Part shown: positions 17,039 through 25,979 of the stretch, one piece after another
Position numbering within the stretch: the first letter of the stretch is position 1
Layout: each line of letters begins with the position of its first letter
Source of the DNA: Hyalangium versicolor
Lineage (GTDB): Bacteria > Myxococcota > Myxococcia > Myxococcales > Myxococcaceae
DNA length: 64,000 nucleotides
NCBI RefSeq assembly: GCF_020103695.1
Contig: NZ_JAHXBF010000001.1
Span: 1-64,000 of the forward strand
Direction: 5' to 3'
Notes under the pieces: generated by a model
The model's input: only the letters and a program-made list of their open reading frames with translations
Told to the model about the DNA's origin: nothing
The model's database searches: none
Made by a program: the position numbers and the translations under genes

Positions 17039-19849
17039 GTGCGACGTCCTTCCTTGCTGTCCTCTGTCGGTCTGGTCGTGCTCACCGTACTCGGAGGCGC
17101 GAGCGGCTGTAGCAGCGACACACCGACCCAACCCCCGCCGGTGGAGCAACCGCAGCCCCGCGGCCCGCAGCTGCGGGGGCTCGAGGGGGCGGTGGACGTC
17201 GTCGTGGATTCCCGCGGCATGCCGCACATCTACGCTTCATCGCTACACGATGCGGCGCTGGTGCAGGGCTACCTGATGGCGCGTGACCGGTTCCCGCAGA
17301 TGGAGATCCTCAAGCGGAACGTGACGGGACGCCTGGCCGAGTTCATCGGCACGCTGTCCCCGACGGCCCTGGAGAACGATGTCTCCGCGCGGGTGATTGG
17401 CTTCAAGCGGGTGGCGGACCGGATCTACGCGTCGATGGACGCGAACGCTCCGGAGAAGATCGCGCTGGATGGGTTCTCCGAGGGCGTGAACGCGTACATC
17501 GCGGAGCTGCGCGCCGGCACGACGACGCTCTCCTCGGGCGCGGAGCTGCTCGGGTTGCTGCTGAGCAACCGCGCGGCCTTCACGGACTGGACGCCTCAGG
17601 ACTCGCTCGCCCTCGGACGGTACCTGTCCTACACGCTGTCGTACTCGGCCGACGAAGAGGTGCAGTTGACGCAAGCGCGTGCGGCGGCGGCCGCGGCGTT
17701 CCCCACGGGTAACCCTCGGGCGGGGAGCTTCCGGGACTTCTGGTCGTTCGCACCAGCGCGGGACGTGTTCTCCCGGGACGGGTTCTCGCTGGGGCGAGAG
17801 GCCTCGGAGGGGATGAAGGCGCAGGTCCGGCGGAAGCCCTCCGCCGAGCCCGCGCTCCCGAGCGCCGGGACGCTCGCGAACGCCCAGGGTTTCTTCGACG
17901 CGGCGCGGCGGCTTCGGGAGGTGATGGGCGACGAGAGCCGGGGATCGAACAACTGGGTGGTGGCGGGAGCGAAGACGGCGTCGGGAGCTCCGCTGCTGGC
18001 GAATGATCCGCACCTGTCGCTGCCGAGCCCGCCGCTCTTCTGGTACGCGCACCTCAACACGAAGCGTGCGGGAGGCAAGCTGGATGTGGAGGGGCTCGCG
18101 CTGGTGGGCGTGCCCGGCATCATGCTGGGGTTCAACGATCAGCTCGCCTGGGGCGTCACGACAGCGAACCACGACGTGACGGACGTCTACGACGAGACGA
18201 TCACCCCGGGAGTGAGTGGCGCGCCCGACACGGTGCTCTTCCAGGGCCAACAGGTGCCCATCGAGATCATCACGGAGACGATCAAGGTCTCGGGCAAGCC
18301 GGATGTGGTGCTGCGGCTCGAGAACGTCCCGCACCACGGGCTCATCATCCCGACGATCGAGAGCGGCACGGTGGTGCCTCGCAAGTCGAACAAGGCGCTC
18401 TCGGTGCGGTGGACAGGGGATGAGGTCTCCAACGAGTTCGCGGCGTTCCAGGGTCTGAACTCGGCGACGAACAAGGCGGAGGCGCAGGCGGCGCTGACGA
18501 ACTTCAAGGTCGGGGCGCAGAACTTCGTGGTCGCGACGCGGGCGGGAGACATCTTCTGGTCCACGCAGTCGCGGCTGCCGGTGCGCGATGCGCGGGCGCT
18601 GACGTATGACCCGGTGACGCAGGCGGGGCTGTCTCCCGCGATGGTGCTGCCCGGAGATGGAAGCTGCGAGTGGACGGGCAACCTGGAGGATGCGTCCCTC
18701 CCCCACGACGCGGACCCGTCGAAGGGCTTCATCGCGACGGCCAACAACGATCTCGTGGGCACGACGAAGGATGGCAACCCGTTCAACGATGCGCACTACA
18801 TCGGGTGGAAGTACGATCTCGGACACCGGATCGCCCGCATCACCGAGCGGCTCGAGGCGCTGGTGGCGAAGGGCGGGGTGCAGCCCGAGGACCTGATGGC
18901 GCTGCAGGGAGACCACCGCTCGGCGCTGGGCTCGCTGCTGGCGCCGAAGTTCGTGGAGGTTGCGCGGCGCGTGGCGGCGGAGCGGGCCAATCCTGGCACG
19001 TACCCCGATCTGTCGGGATTGGTGGCGCGGACCTCCGCGGCGAATCTGGATCTGCTCGCGCAGGTGGCGAACCGGCTGGCGGCGTGGACGTACGAGACGC
19101 CGCCGGGCGTGAACATCGGAGATGGCGAGCCCTCGGCGGCGGAGGTCTCGGACAGCATCGCGACGTCGATCTTCAATGCCTCGCTGTTGCGGCTGGTCAA
19201 TCTCGCGTTCGATGACGAACTGGGGGCCATCGGCTTCAAGCCGGACAGCAGCCACCTGGCGAAGGTGCTGCAGTTCGCCATCCTGGAGCCGAGCCGGCTC
19301 GCGACGTACAGCGCCGCGCGGGGTGACACGGTGCTGTGGGACAACCTGGCGACGACGAGCGTGACCGAGACACGGGACGAGCAGATCGTGACCTCGATGA
19401 TCCTGGGGGCGAACTACCTGAAGGATCGGCTCGGGGCGGATCAGGCGCAGTGGCGCTGGGGCAAGCTGCACACGCTGAAGCTGACGTCGCTGGTTCCATC
19501 GACGGCGGGCGAGAGCGTGGTGACGATCCCGGCGCCGGGAGACGCGACGTTCCCCGACGGGTTCCCACGGCCGGGCGATAACTTCGGAGTGGACGCCGCG
19601 GTGTTCGGGATGACGGACCCGGAGAAGTTCTCGTACGAGAACGGTCCGGTGCAGCGCCTGGTGGTGGAGATGACGCCGCAGGGCCCGCGGGCGTGGGATG
19701 CGCTGCCGGGAGGCCAGGTCTTCGATCCCAAGAGCCCGCACCACGCGGACGAGATGGAGCACTGGCGCCGCAACGAGGCGCCGAGCCTCTACTTCTCGGA
19801 CGATGACGTGAATGCTCACAAGGCCACGAATCTCTCGTTCTATCCGTAG
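17039..19849 (+). CDS. Penicillin-acylase-family Ntn-hydrolase lipoprotein
   Basis: A 936-residue precursor starting at GTG 17039 after GACGAGGAG. 'LTVLGGASGCSS' is a lipobox with Cys24. The mature enzyme is normally produced by autocatalytic cleavage before a serine that becomes the N-terminal nucleophile. Here that is Ser303 in 'SRGSNNWVVAG'. 'LLANDPHLSLPSPPLFWYAHL' and 'GVPGIMLGFNDQLAWGVTTANHDVTDVYDE' follow as in penicillin G acylase and AHL acylases. The family hydrolyses beta-lactam side chains, N-acyl homoserine lactones or other amides; specificity cannot be read from sequence. It is divergent from the GH92 gene across about 160 bp. Confidence 0.93.
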   Translation: MRRPSLLSSVGLVVLTVLGGASGCSSDTPTQPPPVEQPQPRGPQLRGLEGAVDVVVDSRGMPHIYASSLHDAALVQGYLMARDRFPQMEILKRNVTGRLAEFIGTLSPTALENDVSARVIGFKRVADRIYASMDANAPEKIALDGFSEGVNAYIAELRAGTTTLSSGAELLGLLLSNRAAFTDWTPQDSLALGRYLSYTLSYSADEEVQLTQARAAAAAAFPTGNPRAGSFRDFWSFAPARDVFSRDGFSLGREASEGMKAQVRRKPSAEPALPSAGTLANAQGFFDAARRLREVMGDESRGSNNWVVAGAKTASGAPLLANDPHLSLPSPPLFWYAHLNTKRAGGKLDVEGLALVGVPGIMLGFNDQLAWGVTTANHDVTDVYDETITPGVSGAPDTVLFQGQQVPIEIITETIKVSGKPDVVLRLENVPHHGLIIPTIESGTVVPRKSNKALSVRWTGDEVSNEFAAFQGLNSATNKAEAQAALTNFKVGAQNFVVATRAGDIFWSTQSRLPVRDARALTYDPVTQAGLSPAMVLPGDGSCEWTGNLEDASLPHDADPSKGFIATANNDLVGTTKDGNPFNDAHYIGWKYDLGHRIARITERLEALVAKGGVQPEDLMALQGDHRSALGSLLAPKFVEVARRVAAERANPGTYPDLSGLVARTSAANLDLLAQVANRLAAWTYETPPGVNIGDGEPSAAEVSDSIATSIFNASLLRLVNLAFDDELGAIGFKPDSSHLAKVLQFAILEPSRLATYSAARGDTVLWDNLATTSVTETRDEQIVTSMILGANYLKDRLGADQAQWRWGKLHTLKLTSLVPSTAGESVVTIPAPGDATFPDGFPRPGDNFGVDAAVFGMTDPEKFSYENGPVQRLVVEMTPQGPRAWDALPGGQVFDPKSPHHADEMEHWRRNEAPSLYFSDDDVNAHKATNLSFYP

Positions 19850-19859
19850 CGGAGAGGGT

Positions 19860-20015
19860 GCCCTATCGGTTCCCGTTCGTGCTCGGCGGTGTACCTGCTG
19901 CGGCAGGACGTAGTGCGGCTGCGCGCGCCGGGTGTAAGCACGAACAGGGAGTCGGGTCCGGTGTACCGCCTGGATCCGACCCTGTCCTGCCCACCGCTGC
20001 TGCAGCTGCAGCGGC
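19860..20015. other. Structured spacer between convergent genes
   Basis: Several inverted pairs lie here: GTTCGTGCT (19875-19883) with AGCACGAAC (19937-19945), and GGCAGGAC with GTCCTGCC further in. The segment lies between the stops of the acylase and the MocR gene. A folded terminator region or a small structured repeat is inferred; no coding capacity is seen. Confidence 0.4.
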
Positions 20016-20020
20016 GGGCT

Positions 20021-21424
20021 TCAGGAGAACTTGCCGATGAGCTTGTGCAGCCGCTCGCACGCTGACGGGACCGCCGCTTCGTCCGCGGTGGCGATGCCCA
20101 GAAGCAGCCCCGATTGCCGCACGCCGCCGGGGTGGAACCAGTTGGACAGCGATTCGGGTGCGAGTCCCCAGGCACGGGCTTCGCGGGCTATGGTGGTATC
20201 CGGGACCTCGTCGGGCAACCGCACCAGGGCGGCCAGGCCGCCAATCTGCACGCGGTATCCCTTCCGTTCCAACGCAGCCCGCAGAGCCTCGCCCCGGGCC
20301 GAATAGACGCGCTTCATGCGGCGCAGGTGCCGCATGTAGTGTCCCTCGCGCATGAACCGCGCGGTGGCCTGCTGCACGGCCGGGCCGGGCGCCGAGCCGA
20401 GGCACATGACCGCCTCGGTGAACCGGTCCACCAGTCCGGCGGGGGCGACGATGAAACCGAGCCTGAGCGCGGGGCTGATGGTCTTGCTGAAAGAGCCGAT
20501 GTGGATGACGCGCCCGTTGCGGTCCAGCGACGCCAGGGCGGGGGCGGCGCGACGCTTGAGCTGGAGTTCGCCAAGGTAGTCATCCTCGAGGATCCACGCG
20601 CTGGTGCGCGCGGCCCAGGCGAGCAGTTCGATCCTTCGGTTCAACGACAGCGTTGCGCCCAGCGGCGCCTGTTGGCCCGGCGTCACCAGCGCCAGGGCTG
20701 CATCGGGCGCGTGTTCGATGCCGGAGGCGACGTCCATGCCGTCTTCGTCCACGGGCACCGGAACGGGAACGAGCCGGGCGAGTTCGAGCGCCCTGCGGCT
20801 CTGGAAGAAGCCCGGGTTTTCCATCCAAGCCGGGCGGCCTTCCGCACCCAGCACGCGCAACGTGATCTCCAGGGCACCGGTAAAACCCGCGGTGACGAAG
20901 ACCTGGGATGGCTGGCATTCGATCCCTCGCGCGAGCGCCAGGTGCGCCGCAATCTCGCGCCGGAATGCGAGTTCACCGCGCGGGTCGGGATACACGGCGG
21001 GCGCGGCGACCTCGAGCCGGGCGGCATGCGCGCGCAAGCGTGCGAACAGGCTTGTCGGGAAGCGGTCGGACGCGGGAACGCCCATCTGGAAGATGGCGGG
21101 GCCGGCGAGCAGGTGCTGGTACAGCTCGGGCGGCGCATCGGCGTCGCTGGGAGGAACCGCCAGTCGTGTCGCGGGATGATCGGCCACCCGCGTGCCGCCC
21201 GGTCGTGACGAGACGATGACTTGTTCGTCCGCCAGCCGCTCGTAGGCGGATTTGACGGTGCCCCTGGCGACGCCCAGTTGCGCGGCCAGGGCCTGCCACG
21301 AGGGGAGCCTTGCGCCGGGCGCGAGTGCACCGCTGCCGATGGCCGCCAGCACGCCCAGGCGGATCTGCTCCGCCAGCGTAAGCCCGGCGGAGCGGTCGAT
21401 GCGGAGGTCCAGCTTGGGCGCCAT
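20021..21424 (-). CDS. MocR-family regulator (GntR wHTH fused to aminotransferase-like domain)
   Basis: A 467-residue protein. Residues 1-75 are a GntR winged helix ('LTLAEQIRLGVLAAIGSGALAPGARLPSWQALAAQLGVARGTVKSAYERLADEQVI'). Residues about 115-460 are a fold-type I aminotransferase-like domain that binds pyridoxal phosphate in this family. The PLP-lysine region is 'VIHIGSFSKTISPALRLGFIVAP', with Lys in 'SFSKT'. PdxR, GabR and TauR are relatives that sense PLP-amino acid adducts. It is divergent from the cupin and AhpD-like genes 90 bp away, which are the probable targets. Confidence 0.9.
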   Translation of the reverse strand: MAPKLDLRIDRSAGLTLAEQIRLGVLAAIGSGALAPGARLPSWQALAAQLGVARGTVKSAYERLADEQVIVSSRPGGTRVADHPATRLAVPPSDADAPPELYQHLLAGPAIFQMGVPASDRFPTSLFARLRAHAARLEVAAPAVYPDPRGELAFRREIAAHLALARGIECQPSQVFVTAGFTGALEITLRVLGAEGRPAWMENPGFFQSRRALELARLVPVPVPVDEDGMDVASGIEHAPDAALALVTPGQQAPLGATLSLNRRIELLAWAARTSAWILEDDYLGELQLKRRAAPALASLDRNGRVIHIGSFSKTISPALRLGFIVAPAGLVDRFTEAVMCLGSAPGPAVQQATARFMREGHYMRHLRRMKRVYSARGEALRAALERKGYRVQIGGLAALVRLPDEVPDTTIAREARAWGLAPESLSNWFHPGGVRQSGLLLGIATADEAAVPSACERLHKLIGKFS

Positions 21425-21515
21425 GCCTCATGGTACAGCGAAAATATCGGTTTCTGGTTCTTTCAGGTGCACCTTGCCGGGCGCAATATCGCCGCGTTCC
21501 CGACAGGAGTCCGCC

Positions 21516-21926
21516 ATGCAGATCAAACGCTTTCTTGCCGCTCTACTGGCCACTGCCGCACTCGCCGGGGTTGCCTACGCGCACGCCCCCGACGGCACGG
21601 TCAAACCCAACTTCTCCCACGAGATCCCCAATGTCCCCGGCAAGTCGCTTGTCGCGGTGGAGGTGACCTATCCCCCGGGCGGCGCCACCGCGCCGCACCG
21701 CCATGCCCAGTCCGCCTTCATCTACGCCTACGTGGTCTCGGGCGAGATCCAGAGCCAGGTCGGGGACGGGCCAGCGCGGGTCTACAAGGCGGGCGAGTCC
21801 TTCTACGAAGAGCCCGGCGCCCATCACCGGATCAGCCGCAACGCGAGCAAGACCCAGCCAGCGAAGCTGCTTGCCGTGTTCGTCGTCGATACTGGCGACC
21901 AGCCCCTCACCACCCCTGACGAATAG
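21516..21926 (+). CDS. Secreted cupin-domain protein
   Basis: A 136-residue protein with a cleavable signal peptide (MQIKRFLAALLATAALAGVAYA) and a CAGGAG ribosome site. The single cupin barrel shows motif 1 'YPPGGATAPHRHAQSAFIYAYVVSGEI', with His-x-His metal ligands. Motif 2 is 'AGESFYEEPGAHHRISRNAS'. Such small periplasmic cupins bind a divalent metal and may be dioxygenases or binding proteins. It sits 9 bp before the AhpD-like gene, making a two-gene operon divergent from the MocR regulator. Confidence 0.88.
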   Translation: MQIKRFLAALLATAALAGVAYAHAPDGTVKPNFSHEIPNVPGKSLVAVEVTYPPGGATAPHRHAQSAFIYAYVVSGEIQSQVGDGPARVYKAGESFYEEPGAHHRISRNASKTQPAKLLAVFVVDTGDQPLTTPDE

Positions 21927-21935
21927 GTACCCGAC

Positions 21936-22397
21936 ATGTCCCAACGCATCGACTACACGCAGGTTTCGCCGGCTGGCGCCAAGGCGCTCGGCGGCGTCTA
22001 TGGCTACGTGGTGCAGTCCGGCCTGGATCCCGAATTGGTGGACCTGGTCTACCTGCGGGTGAGCCAGATCAACGGCTGCGCCTACTGCCTGGACATGCAC
22101 ACCCGCGACCTGGTGAAGAAAGGCGTCGCCATCGACAAGCTCGCGCTCGTCCAGGCCTGGCGCGAAGCGGGCAGGCTCTTCAGCGAGCGGGAAAGAGCCG
22201 CCCTCGCCTGGGCCGAAACGGTGACGCAGGTGGCGCAGACGGGCGTGCCCGACGCGGACTTCCAGGCGGCATCGGCGGTCTTCAACGAGAAGGAACTGGT
22301 CGACCTGACCTTCGCCATCGGCCTGATGAATACCTACAACCGGCTCGCTATCAGCTTCCGTATCCCGCCCGAGGCGGCACGCCGGGCGGAAGGCTGA
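21936..22397 (+). CDS. Carboxymuconolactone decarboxylase/AhpD-like alkylhydroperoxidase
   Basis: A 153-residue all-helical protein of the CMD family. The active-site motif 'QINGCAYCLDMHTRDLVKKG' has the Cys-x-x-Cys pair and the downstream His, as in AhpD peroxidases that reduce organic hydroperoxides. The C-terminal 'DLTFAIGLMNTYNRLAISFRIPPE' is the family's usual end. It lies 9 bp after the cupin gene and is probably co-expressed from the MocR-controlled promoter, which suggests an oxidative or aldehyde detoxification unit. Confidence 0.92.
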   Translation: MSQRIDYTQVSPAGAKALGGVYGYVVQSGLDPELVDLVYLRVSQINGCAYCLDMHTRDLVKKGVAIDKLALVQAWREAGRLFSERERAALAWAETVTQVAQTGVPDADFQAASAVFNEKELVDLTFAIGLMNTYNRLAISFRIPPEAARRAEG

Positions 22398-22421
22398 CCC
22401 AACGGTGGGCTGACCGCGTTC

Positions 22422-22604
22422 GTGAAGGCGGTGCTGGACAGCGTGTCGCGGTGGGACTTCCTGTGGATGGTGACCCAGGTCATCATCGAGCTCGTCGGCC
22501 TGCTCGTGCCGGGCTTGGAGGAGGCCATCGTCCTCAAGTGCGTGGTGGTCGTCACCCAGCTCATCCTGTGGGAGACGCAGCGTCCCGCCAACTGCCCCGC
22601 GTGA
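22422..22604 (+). CDS. Short hydrophobic ORF, possible gene remnant
   Basis: A 60-residue frame starting GTG at 22422 ('MKAVLDSVSRWDFLWMVTQVII'). A very hydrophobic middle ('ELVGLLVPGLEEAIVLKCVVVVTQLILW') suggests one or two membrane helices. The frame is open upstream without a clear ribosome site, so it could be the 3' end of a larger gene lost by rearrangement. No family is recognised. Confidence 0.25.
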   Translation: MKAVLDSVSRWDFLWMVTQVIIELVGLLVPGLEEAIVLKCVVVVTQLILWETQRPANCPA

Positions 22605-22643
22605 TCCCGTGTCCCGCTCCTGAGCGGGCGGTGAAGTTGAGGG

Positions 22644-23321
22644 TCAGGCCACCTTGCTCTGGAGCAGGCGGTCGAGGACGGGCAGCAGCTCCGACGGATC
22701 GGGCCGCTGGGTGTAGTCGGGGTTGATCTCGGAGTAGGCGATGACACCGTTGGTGCCGATCACGTAGCGCGCGGGCATCGGCAACACCCAGGAGGGGTCG
22801 TCGTTGGTCAGCGGCAGGTTGTTCTTGAATCCCTTGTAGACGCCGATCAGGTAGTCCGGCAGAGCGAAGCGCAGGCCAAGCTCACGAGCGAGTTCACTCT
22901 TCGGGTCCGTCAGGATCGGGAAGCTCAGCTTGTTCTCGCGCTGCGATCTGCGGCTGTTGGGGGCGGTCTGGGGCGAGATGGCAACGAGGTTGGTCCCCCG
23001 CGCCTGGAGCTCCGGCAACGCAGCTTCGAGCGCCTGGAGCTCGAGGTTGCAGTAGGGGCACCACACGCCGCGATAGAAGCTCACCACCAGCGGCCCCTTG
23101 GCGAGGAGTTCGCGCGAGGAGACGGGCTTCCGGTCGGGGTCGAGCAACGTGAAGTCTGGGAAGATGTCGCCGGCCTTCCTGGCACGGCCCGCCTGCCCGG
23201 AGGCGATCAGCTCAGCGGTGGCCCGCTCCATCAGGGCCAGTTGCTCGTGGGTGGGGATGAGCGGGAACCTTCCGGCCTTGAAGTCGGCTTTCAGAGCGTC
23301 GAGGCGGTCTTGCAGAGACAT
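22644..23321 (-). CDS. Peroxiredoxin-like thioredoxin-fold protein
   Basis: A 225-residue AhpC/TSA-type protein. The start at 23321 follows CCAGGAGAAG. The core motif 'GPLVVSFYRGVWCPYCNLELQALEAALPEL' has a C-P-Y-C active site (about residues 93-96). This differs from the 2-Cys peroxiredoxin PxxxTxxC and resembles thioredoxin-like peroxiredoxins. 'LAISPQTAPNSRRSQRENKLSFPILTDPKSELARELGLRFALPDYL' continues the fold. Its role is probably peroxide reduction in the cytoplasm. It is divergent from a LysR gene about 100 bp away, as seen with OxyR-like pairs. Confidence 0.88.
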   Translation of the reverse strand: MSLQDRLDALKADFKAGRFPLIPTHEQLALMERATAELIASGQAGRARKAGDIFPDFTLLDPDRKPVSSRELLAKGPLVVSFYRGVWCPYCNLELQALEAALPELQARGTNLVAISPQTAPNSRRSQRENKLSFPILTDPKSELARELGLRFALPDYLIGVYKGFKNNLPLTNDDPSWVLPMPARYVIGTNGVIAYSEINPDYTQRPDPSELLPVLDRLLQSKVA

Positions 23322-23420
23322 GGTCTTCTCCTGGGTGGGTTGCGCTGACCCCACAAGACTGTTCCAGCCGCTGTCACGGGGGTATACCGGCACGGCGGAC
23401 AACATCTATTCGCGGTGCAA

Positions 23421-24302
23421 ATGAGCGATCGGATCCAGGAATTGACGGTGTTCGTCCGAGTGGCGGAGAGCGGCAGCTTTTCGCGGACGGCGCGCGAGCT
23501 TGGACTCTCTCAGCCCTCTGTCTCGCGCATCGTGAGCGAGCTGGAAGCGCGGCTCGGCGTGAAGCTCCTTCTTCGCACCACGCGGCGAATCAGCGTGACG
23601 GATGCGGGGGCACTGCTCGTCGAGAGCGCGCGCCAGGTGCTCGCCGAACTGGAGGATGCTGAGGATGCGGTGCGGGGCATCGACTCCTTGCGAGGGACGA
23701 TCCGGCTCTCCCTGCCCGTGGTCTTCGGCACGCGCGCCGTGATTCCGCATCTGACCGCGTTCCTGGAGGCGCATCCGCTCCTGCGCGTCGACATGAACGT
23801 GACGGATGAACGGCAGAACCTCGTGGCCGATGGCACCGATGTCGCGATCCGTGTAGGCCCACTCGACGCTTCTTCCTTCGGTGCGCGCAAGCTCATGACC
23901 ATGGAGCGTTATGTGGTGGCGACGCCGGGCTACCTGAAGCGCCGTGGCGTGCCGAAGACACCGGCGGAGCTCTCCAAACATGACTGCATCGTGGGCCCTG
24001 GCGGCTCCAGCCGCGCGATCTGGACGTTCGCGCGCGGCGGCAAGACGGTGTCGATCGATGTCGAGGGCCGCATCCGCGCCAGCTCCGGAATAGGGCTGTA
24101 CAGTTGTGTGGTGGCCGGTATGGGCATCGCCCTCGTCTCGAGCGTGATGGGCGGGGAAGAGCTTGCGTCAGGAGCGCTGGTGCGGCTCCTGGCTGGCTAC
24201 ACGCTGGCGCCAGCGGAGGTGCATGCGGTGTTTCCTGGGGGCCCCAGGCCATCGGCGAAGGTGCGCGCGTTGGTTGAGCACATCGCGGCGCGGTTGAAGT
24301 GA
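23421..24302 (+). CDS. LysR-family transcriptional regulator (divergent from peroxiredoxin)
   Basis: A 293-residue LTTR. The N-terminal winged HTH is 'IQELTVFVRVAESGSFSRTARELGLSQPSVSRIVSELEARLGVKLLLRTTRRISVTDAG' (residues 4-63). The substrate-binding domain follows from about residue 90 ('LRGTIRLSLPVVFGTRAVIPHLTAFLEAHPLLRVDMNVTDE'). ATG 23421 is preferred over an in-frame GTG two codons upstream. It is divergent from the peroxiredoxin gene. No regulatory cysteine pair typical of OxyR is visible, so the inducer is unknown. Confidence 0.9.
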   Translation: MSDRIQELTVFVRVAESGSFSRTARELGLSQPSVSRIVSELEARLGVKLLLRTTRRISVTDAGALLVESARQVLAELEDAEDAVRGIDSLRGTIRLSLPVVFGTRAVIPHLTAFLEAHPLLRVDMNVTDERQNLVADGTDVAIRVGPLDASSFGARKLMTMERYVVATPGYLKRRGVPKTPAELSKHDCIVGPGGSSRAIWTFARGGKTVSIDVEGRIRASSGIGLYSCVVAGMGIALVSSVMGGEELASGALVRLLAGYTLAPAEVHAVFPGGPRPSAKVRALVEHIAARLK

Positions 24303-24472
24303 GCGCGACTCAAGCGGCTCGGGTATGGCTACGCCGAAGCTGGCAATCTGTATGTCGCGCTCGAGTACGTCGCTCCCTGTTCGGGTCGATGCAGCATGAT
24401 ACGCGGGAATGGCCTGCGGAACTGGGGGCCCTGTGCCGAGCACGTGGCCGGGCTTGCCTGTACGATTGCCTC

Positions 24473-25155
24473 ATGTCTGGAACGAAGCGGTTTCCCATGC
24501 GCCTGCTGGCCATACTCCTCATGGGGCTGGGATGCTCACCGCCCAAGCCCGTCGAAGGCGTCTGGAGGCCCGGCCCTGGGGAGGACGCGAACCACATCCC
24601 GGGGCCAATCAAGAACTTCGGGCCATTCGACTCCTACGCGGACGCGCTGAAGGCGGCTTGCCCGTTGATCCTCTCCAAGCCCAACGCCACTGTGGGCTAC
24701 CTCCAAGACTTGAATCCCGAACTGGCAGCCCGAACAGCCACCGAGTATTGCGCTTGGTTGTATTACACGCCGGAGCACAAGTACGAACTGAGCATGTTGA
24801 CGGACTTGTCGAGGCCGGATGATGTCTTGGCCAACAGGAAGACCTGTGTGCTTCCCACGTTCGTGGATGACTCGCGCTATGCGCAAGGCGAACTCAAGTA
24901 CATCTTCGCGCTCCACAATCATCCATTCGGAACGGCAAGGTCAAACTCGCCATTATCGCATTCCTCTCGAACTCGAAGAATCCCGAGATCCCCACCTGTG
25001 ATGGCTTCTACCAATACGTTCCCTCCACGCGTGAGTTCATGACGTGGACCCAGACAGATGGCCACTGGGACAGGACGGATTATGGAATCATCAGGTGGAT
25101 CGATGACAAAACATACCAGGACGTGTACCTCAAGGGGCTGCGCGGCTTCTCCACC
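24473..25155 (+). pseudogene. Lipoprotein gene with frameshift
   Basis: The frame from ATG 24473 gives 'MSGTKRFPMRLLAILLMGLGCSPPKPVEGVW', a lipoprotein signal with lipobox GLGC. It runs to 'LKYIFALHNHPFGT' near 24935. There the reading shifts: 'GKVKLAIIAFLSNSKNPEIP' and 'REFMTWTQTDGHWDRTDYGIIRWIDDKTYQDVYLKGLRG' continue in another frame to about 25150, where the interspersed repeat begins. One missing base in 'TTCGGAACGGCAAGG' would restore the protein. The HNHP motif recalls JAB/DUF4329-like domains, but the assignment is weak. The original 3' end is lost at the repeat. Confidence 0.55.
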
Positions 25156-25175
25156 CGCTTGGCTCACTGCTCGGG

Positions 25176-25251
25176 CGGCCCCCATCAGCGGCCCTCCTCG
25201 GCACCTCCGCTCCAGCCCTCACCCTCAACATGGCCTCTATCCCGCCTATAC
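25176..25251 (+). repeat. Interspersed ~76-bp intergenic repeat, copy 2
   Basis: CAGCGGCCCTCCTCGGCACC, then CCCTCACCCTCAACATGGCC and TCTATCCCGCCTAT, aligns with copy 1 (8541-8616) and the reverse of copy 3 (34826-34903). This copy sits exactly at the junction between the broken lipoprotein and the 5'-truncated gene downstream, so it may mark a rearrangement breakpoint. Confidence 0.7.
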
Positions 25252-25252
25252 G

Positions 25253-25849
25253 CGGAATCGGGTTCTGGGCACGACGGAGGCCAGCGGCGGGCCGAGGCCC
25301 GCTCCGGTGCGGCGGGCCGAGGCGCTCGGGCTGGGGCTTCCGTGCTCGCAGGGGGCTCGGGGCACCCTTGCACTCTGGAGCGCACGTCTCCCAGGAGAAG
25401 AAATCTCCGTGGGGGTGTCGCTGAGGTTGCAGGGGCTCTACCGGGAAACGCTCCTGGATTCCGAGGACCGGACGGCCGCGGACGTGGATGACTCCTGGAC
25501 GGAGCCCTGGCCCGACTGCGCCCGGTGGCTGGTCGTGCGTGGCGAGAGCCCCTGCACCGGCCGGCCGGAGCTCGCATGCGAGCGGTTGGGCACCGAGCGC
25601 GTGGACGGCCACTCCACCCAGCGGTGGCGCGTGGTGCCCACGGATCCCCAACGGCAATGGGCGGCGGTGACGGTGTGGGTCGCCCCCGAACTGGGCGGCT
25701 TCATCCTGCGCACGGAGGAGCCCACGGGCCTGCTCACCGAGCTCACCGACATCCACCTGGGCCCGCAGCCCGAGTCGCTCTTCCAGATTCCCGCCGGCTA
25801 CCAGCGGGTGAGCGGCTCGCCGCCAGAAGCGAGCGGCCCCTCGCAGTGA
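25253..25849 (+). CDS. 5'-truncated gene, LolA/outer-membrane-lipoprotein-sorting-like (weak)
   Basis: About 195 residues are open from the repeat edge to a stop at 25849, without a usable start codon near the repeat. Readable text: 'ALGLGLPCSQGARGTLALWSARLPGEEISVGVSLRLQGLYRETLLD', 'GRPELACERLGTERVDGHSTQRWRVV' and 'WVAPELGGFILRTEEPTGLLTELTDIHLGPQPESLFQIPAGYQRV'. The last segment, asking for conversion of a lipid- or metal-like adduct with 'FQIPAGYQRV', resembles DUF4412/LolA-like tails. The N-terminus with any signal peptide is missing, so this is treated as a partial gene. Confidence 0.4.
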   Translation, partial: RNRVLGTTEASGGPRPAPVRRAEALGLGLPCSQGARGTLALWSARLPGEEISVGVSLRLQGLYRETLLDSEDRTAADVDDSWTEPWPDCARWLVVRGESPCTGRPELACERLGTERVDGHSTQRWRVVPTDPQRQWAAVTVWVAPELGGFILRTEEPTGLLTELTDIHLGPQPESLFQIPAGYQRVSGSPPEASGPSQ

Positions 25850-25979
25850 AGGCCTGGAGGCTACCTCCCGGTGTCCTCACATCGGGCGCGGGTGGACTCC
25901 ACCTCCCGGGATGAGGCCCTGTCCAGGGGCCCGGGCCGCCGGGAGGGGGTGGGGCAGCGGCCCCTCGACAGGAGAGCCC

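Noticed and set aside
17243..19819. Minus-strand ORF of 858 codons
   Set aside because: Antisense shadow of the penicillin-acylase-like gene with its SNNW nucleophile motif.
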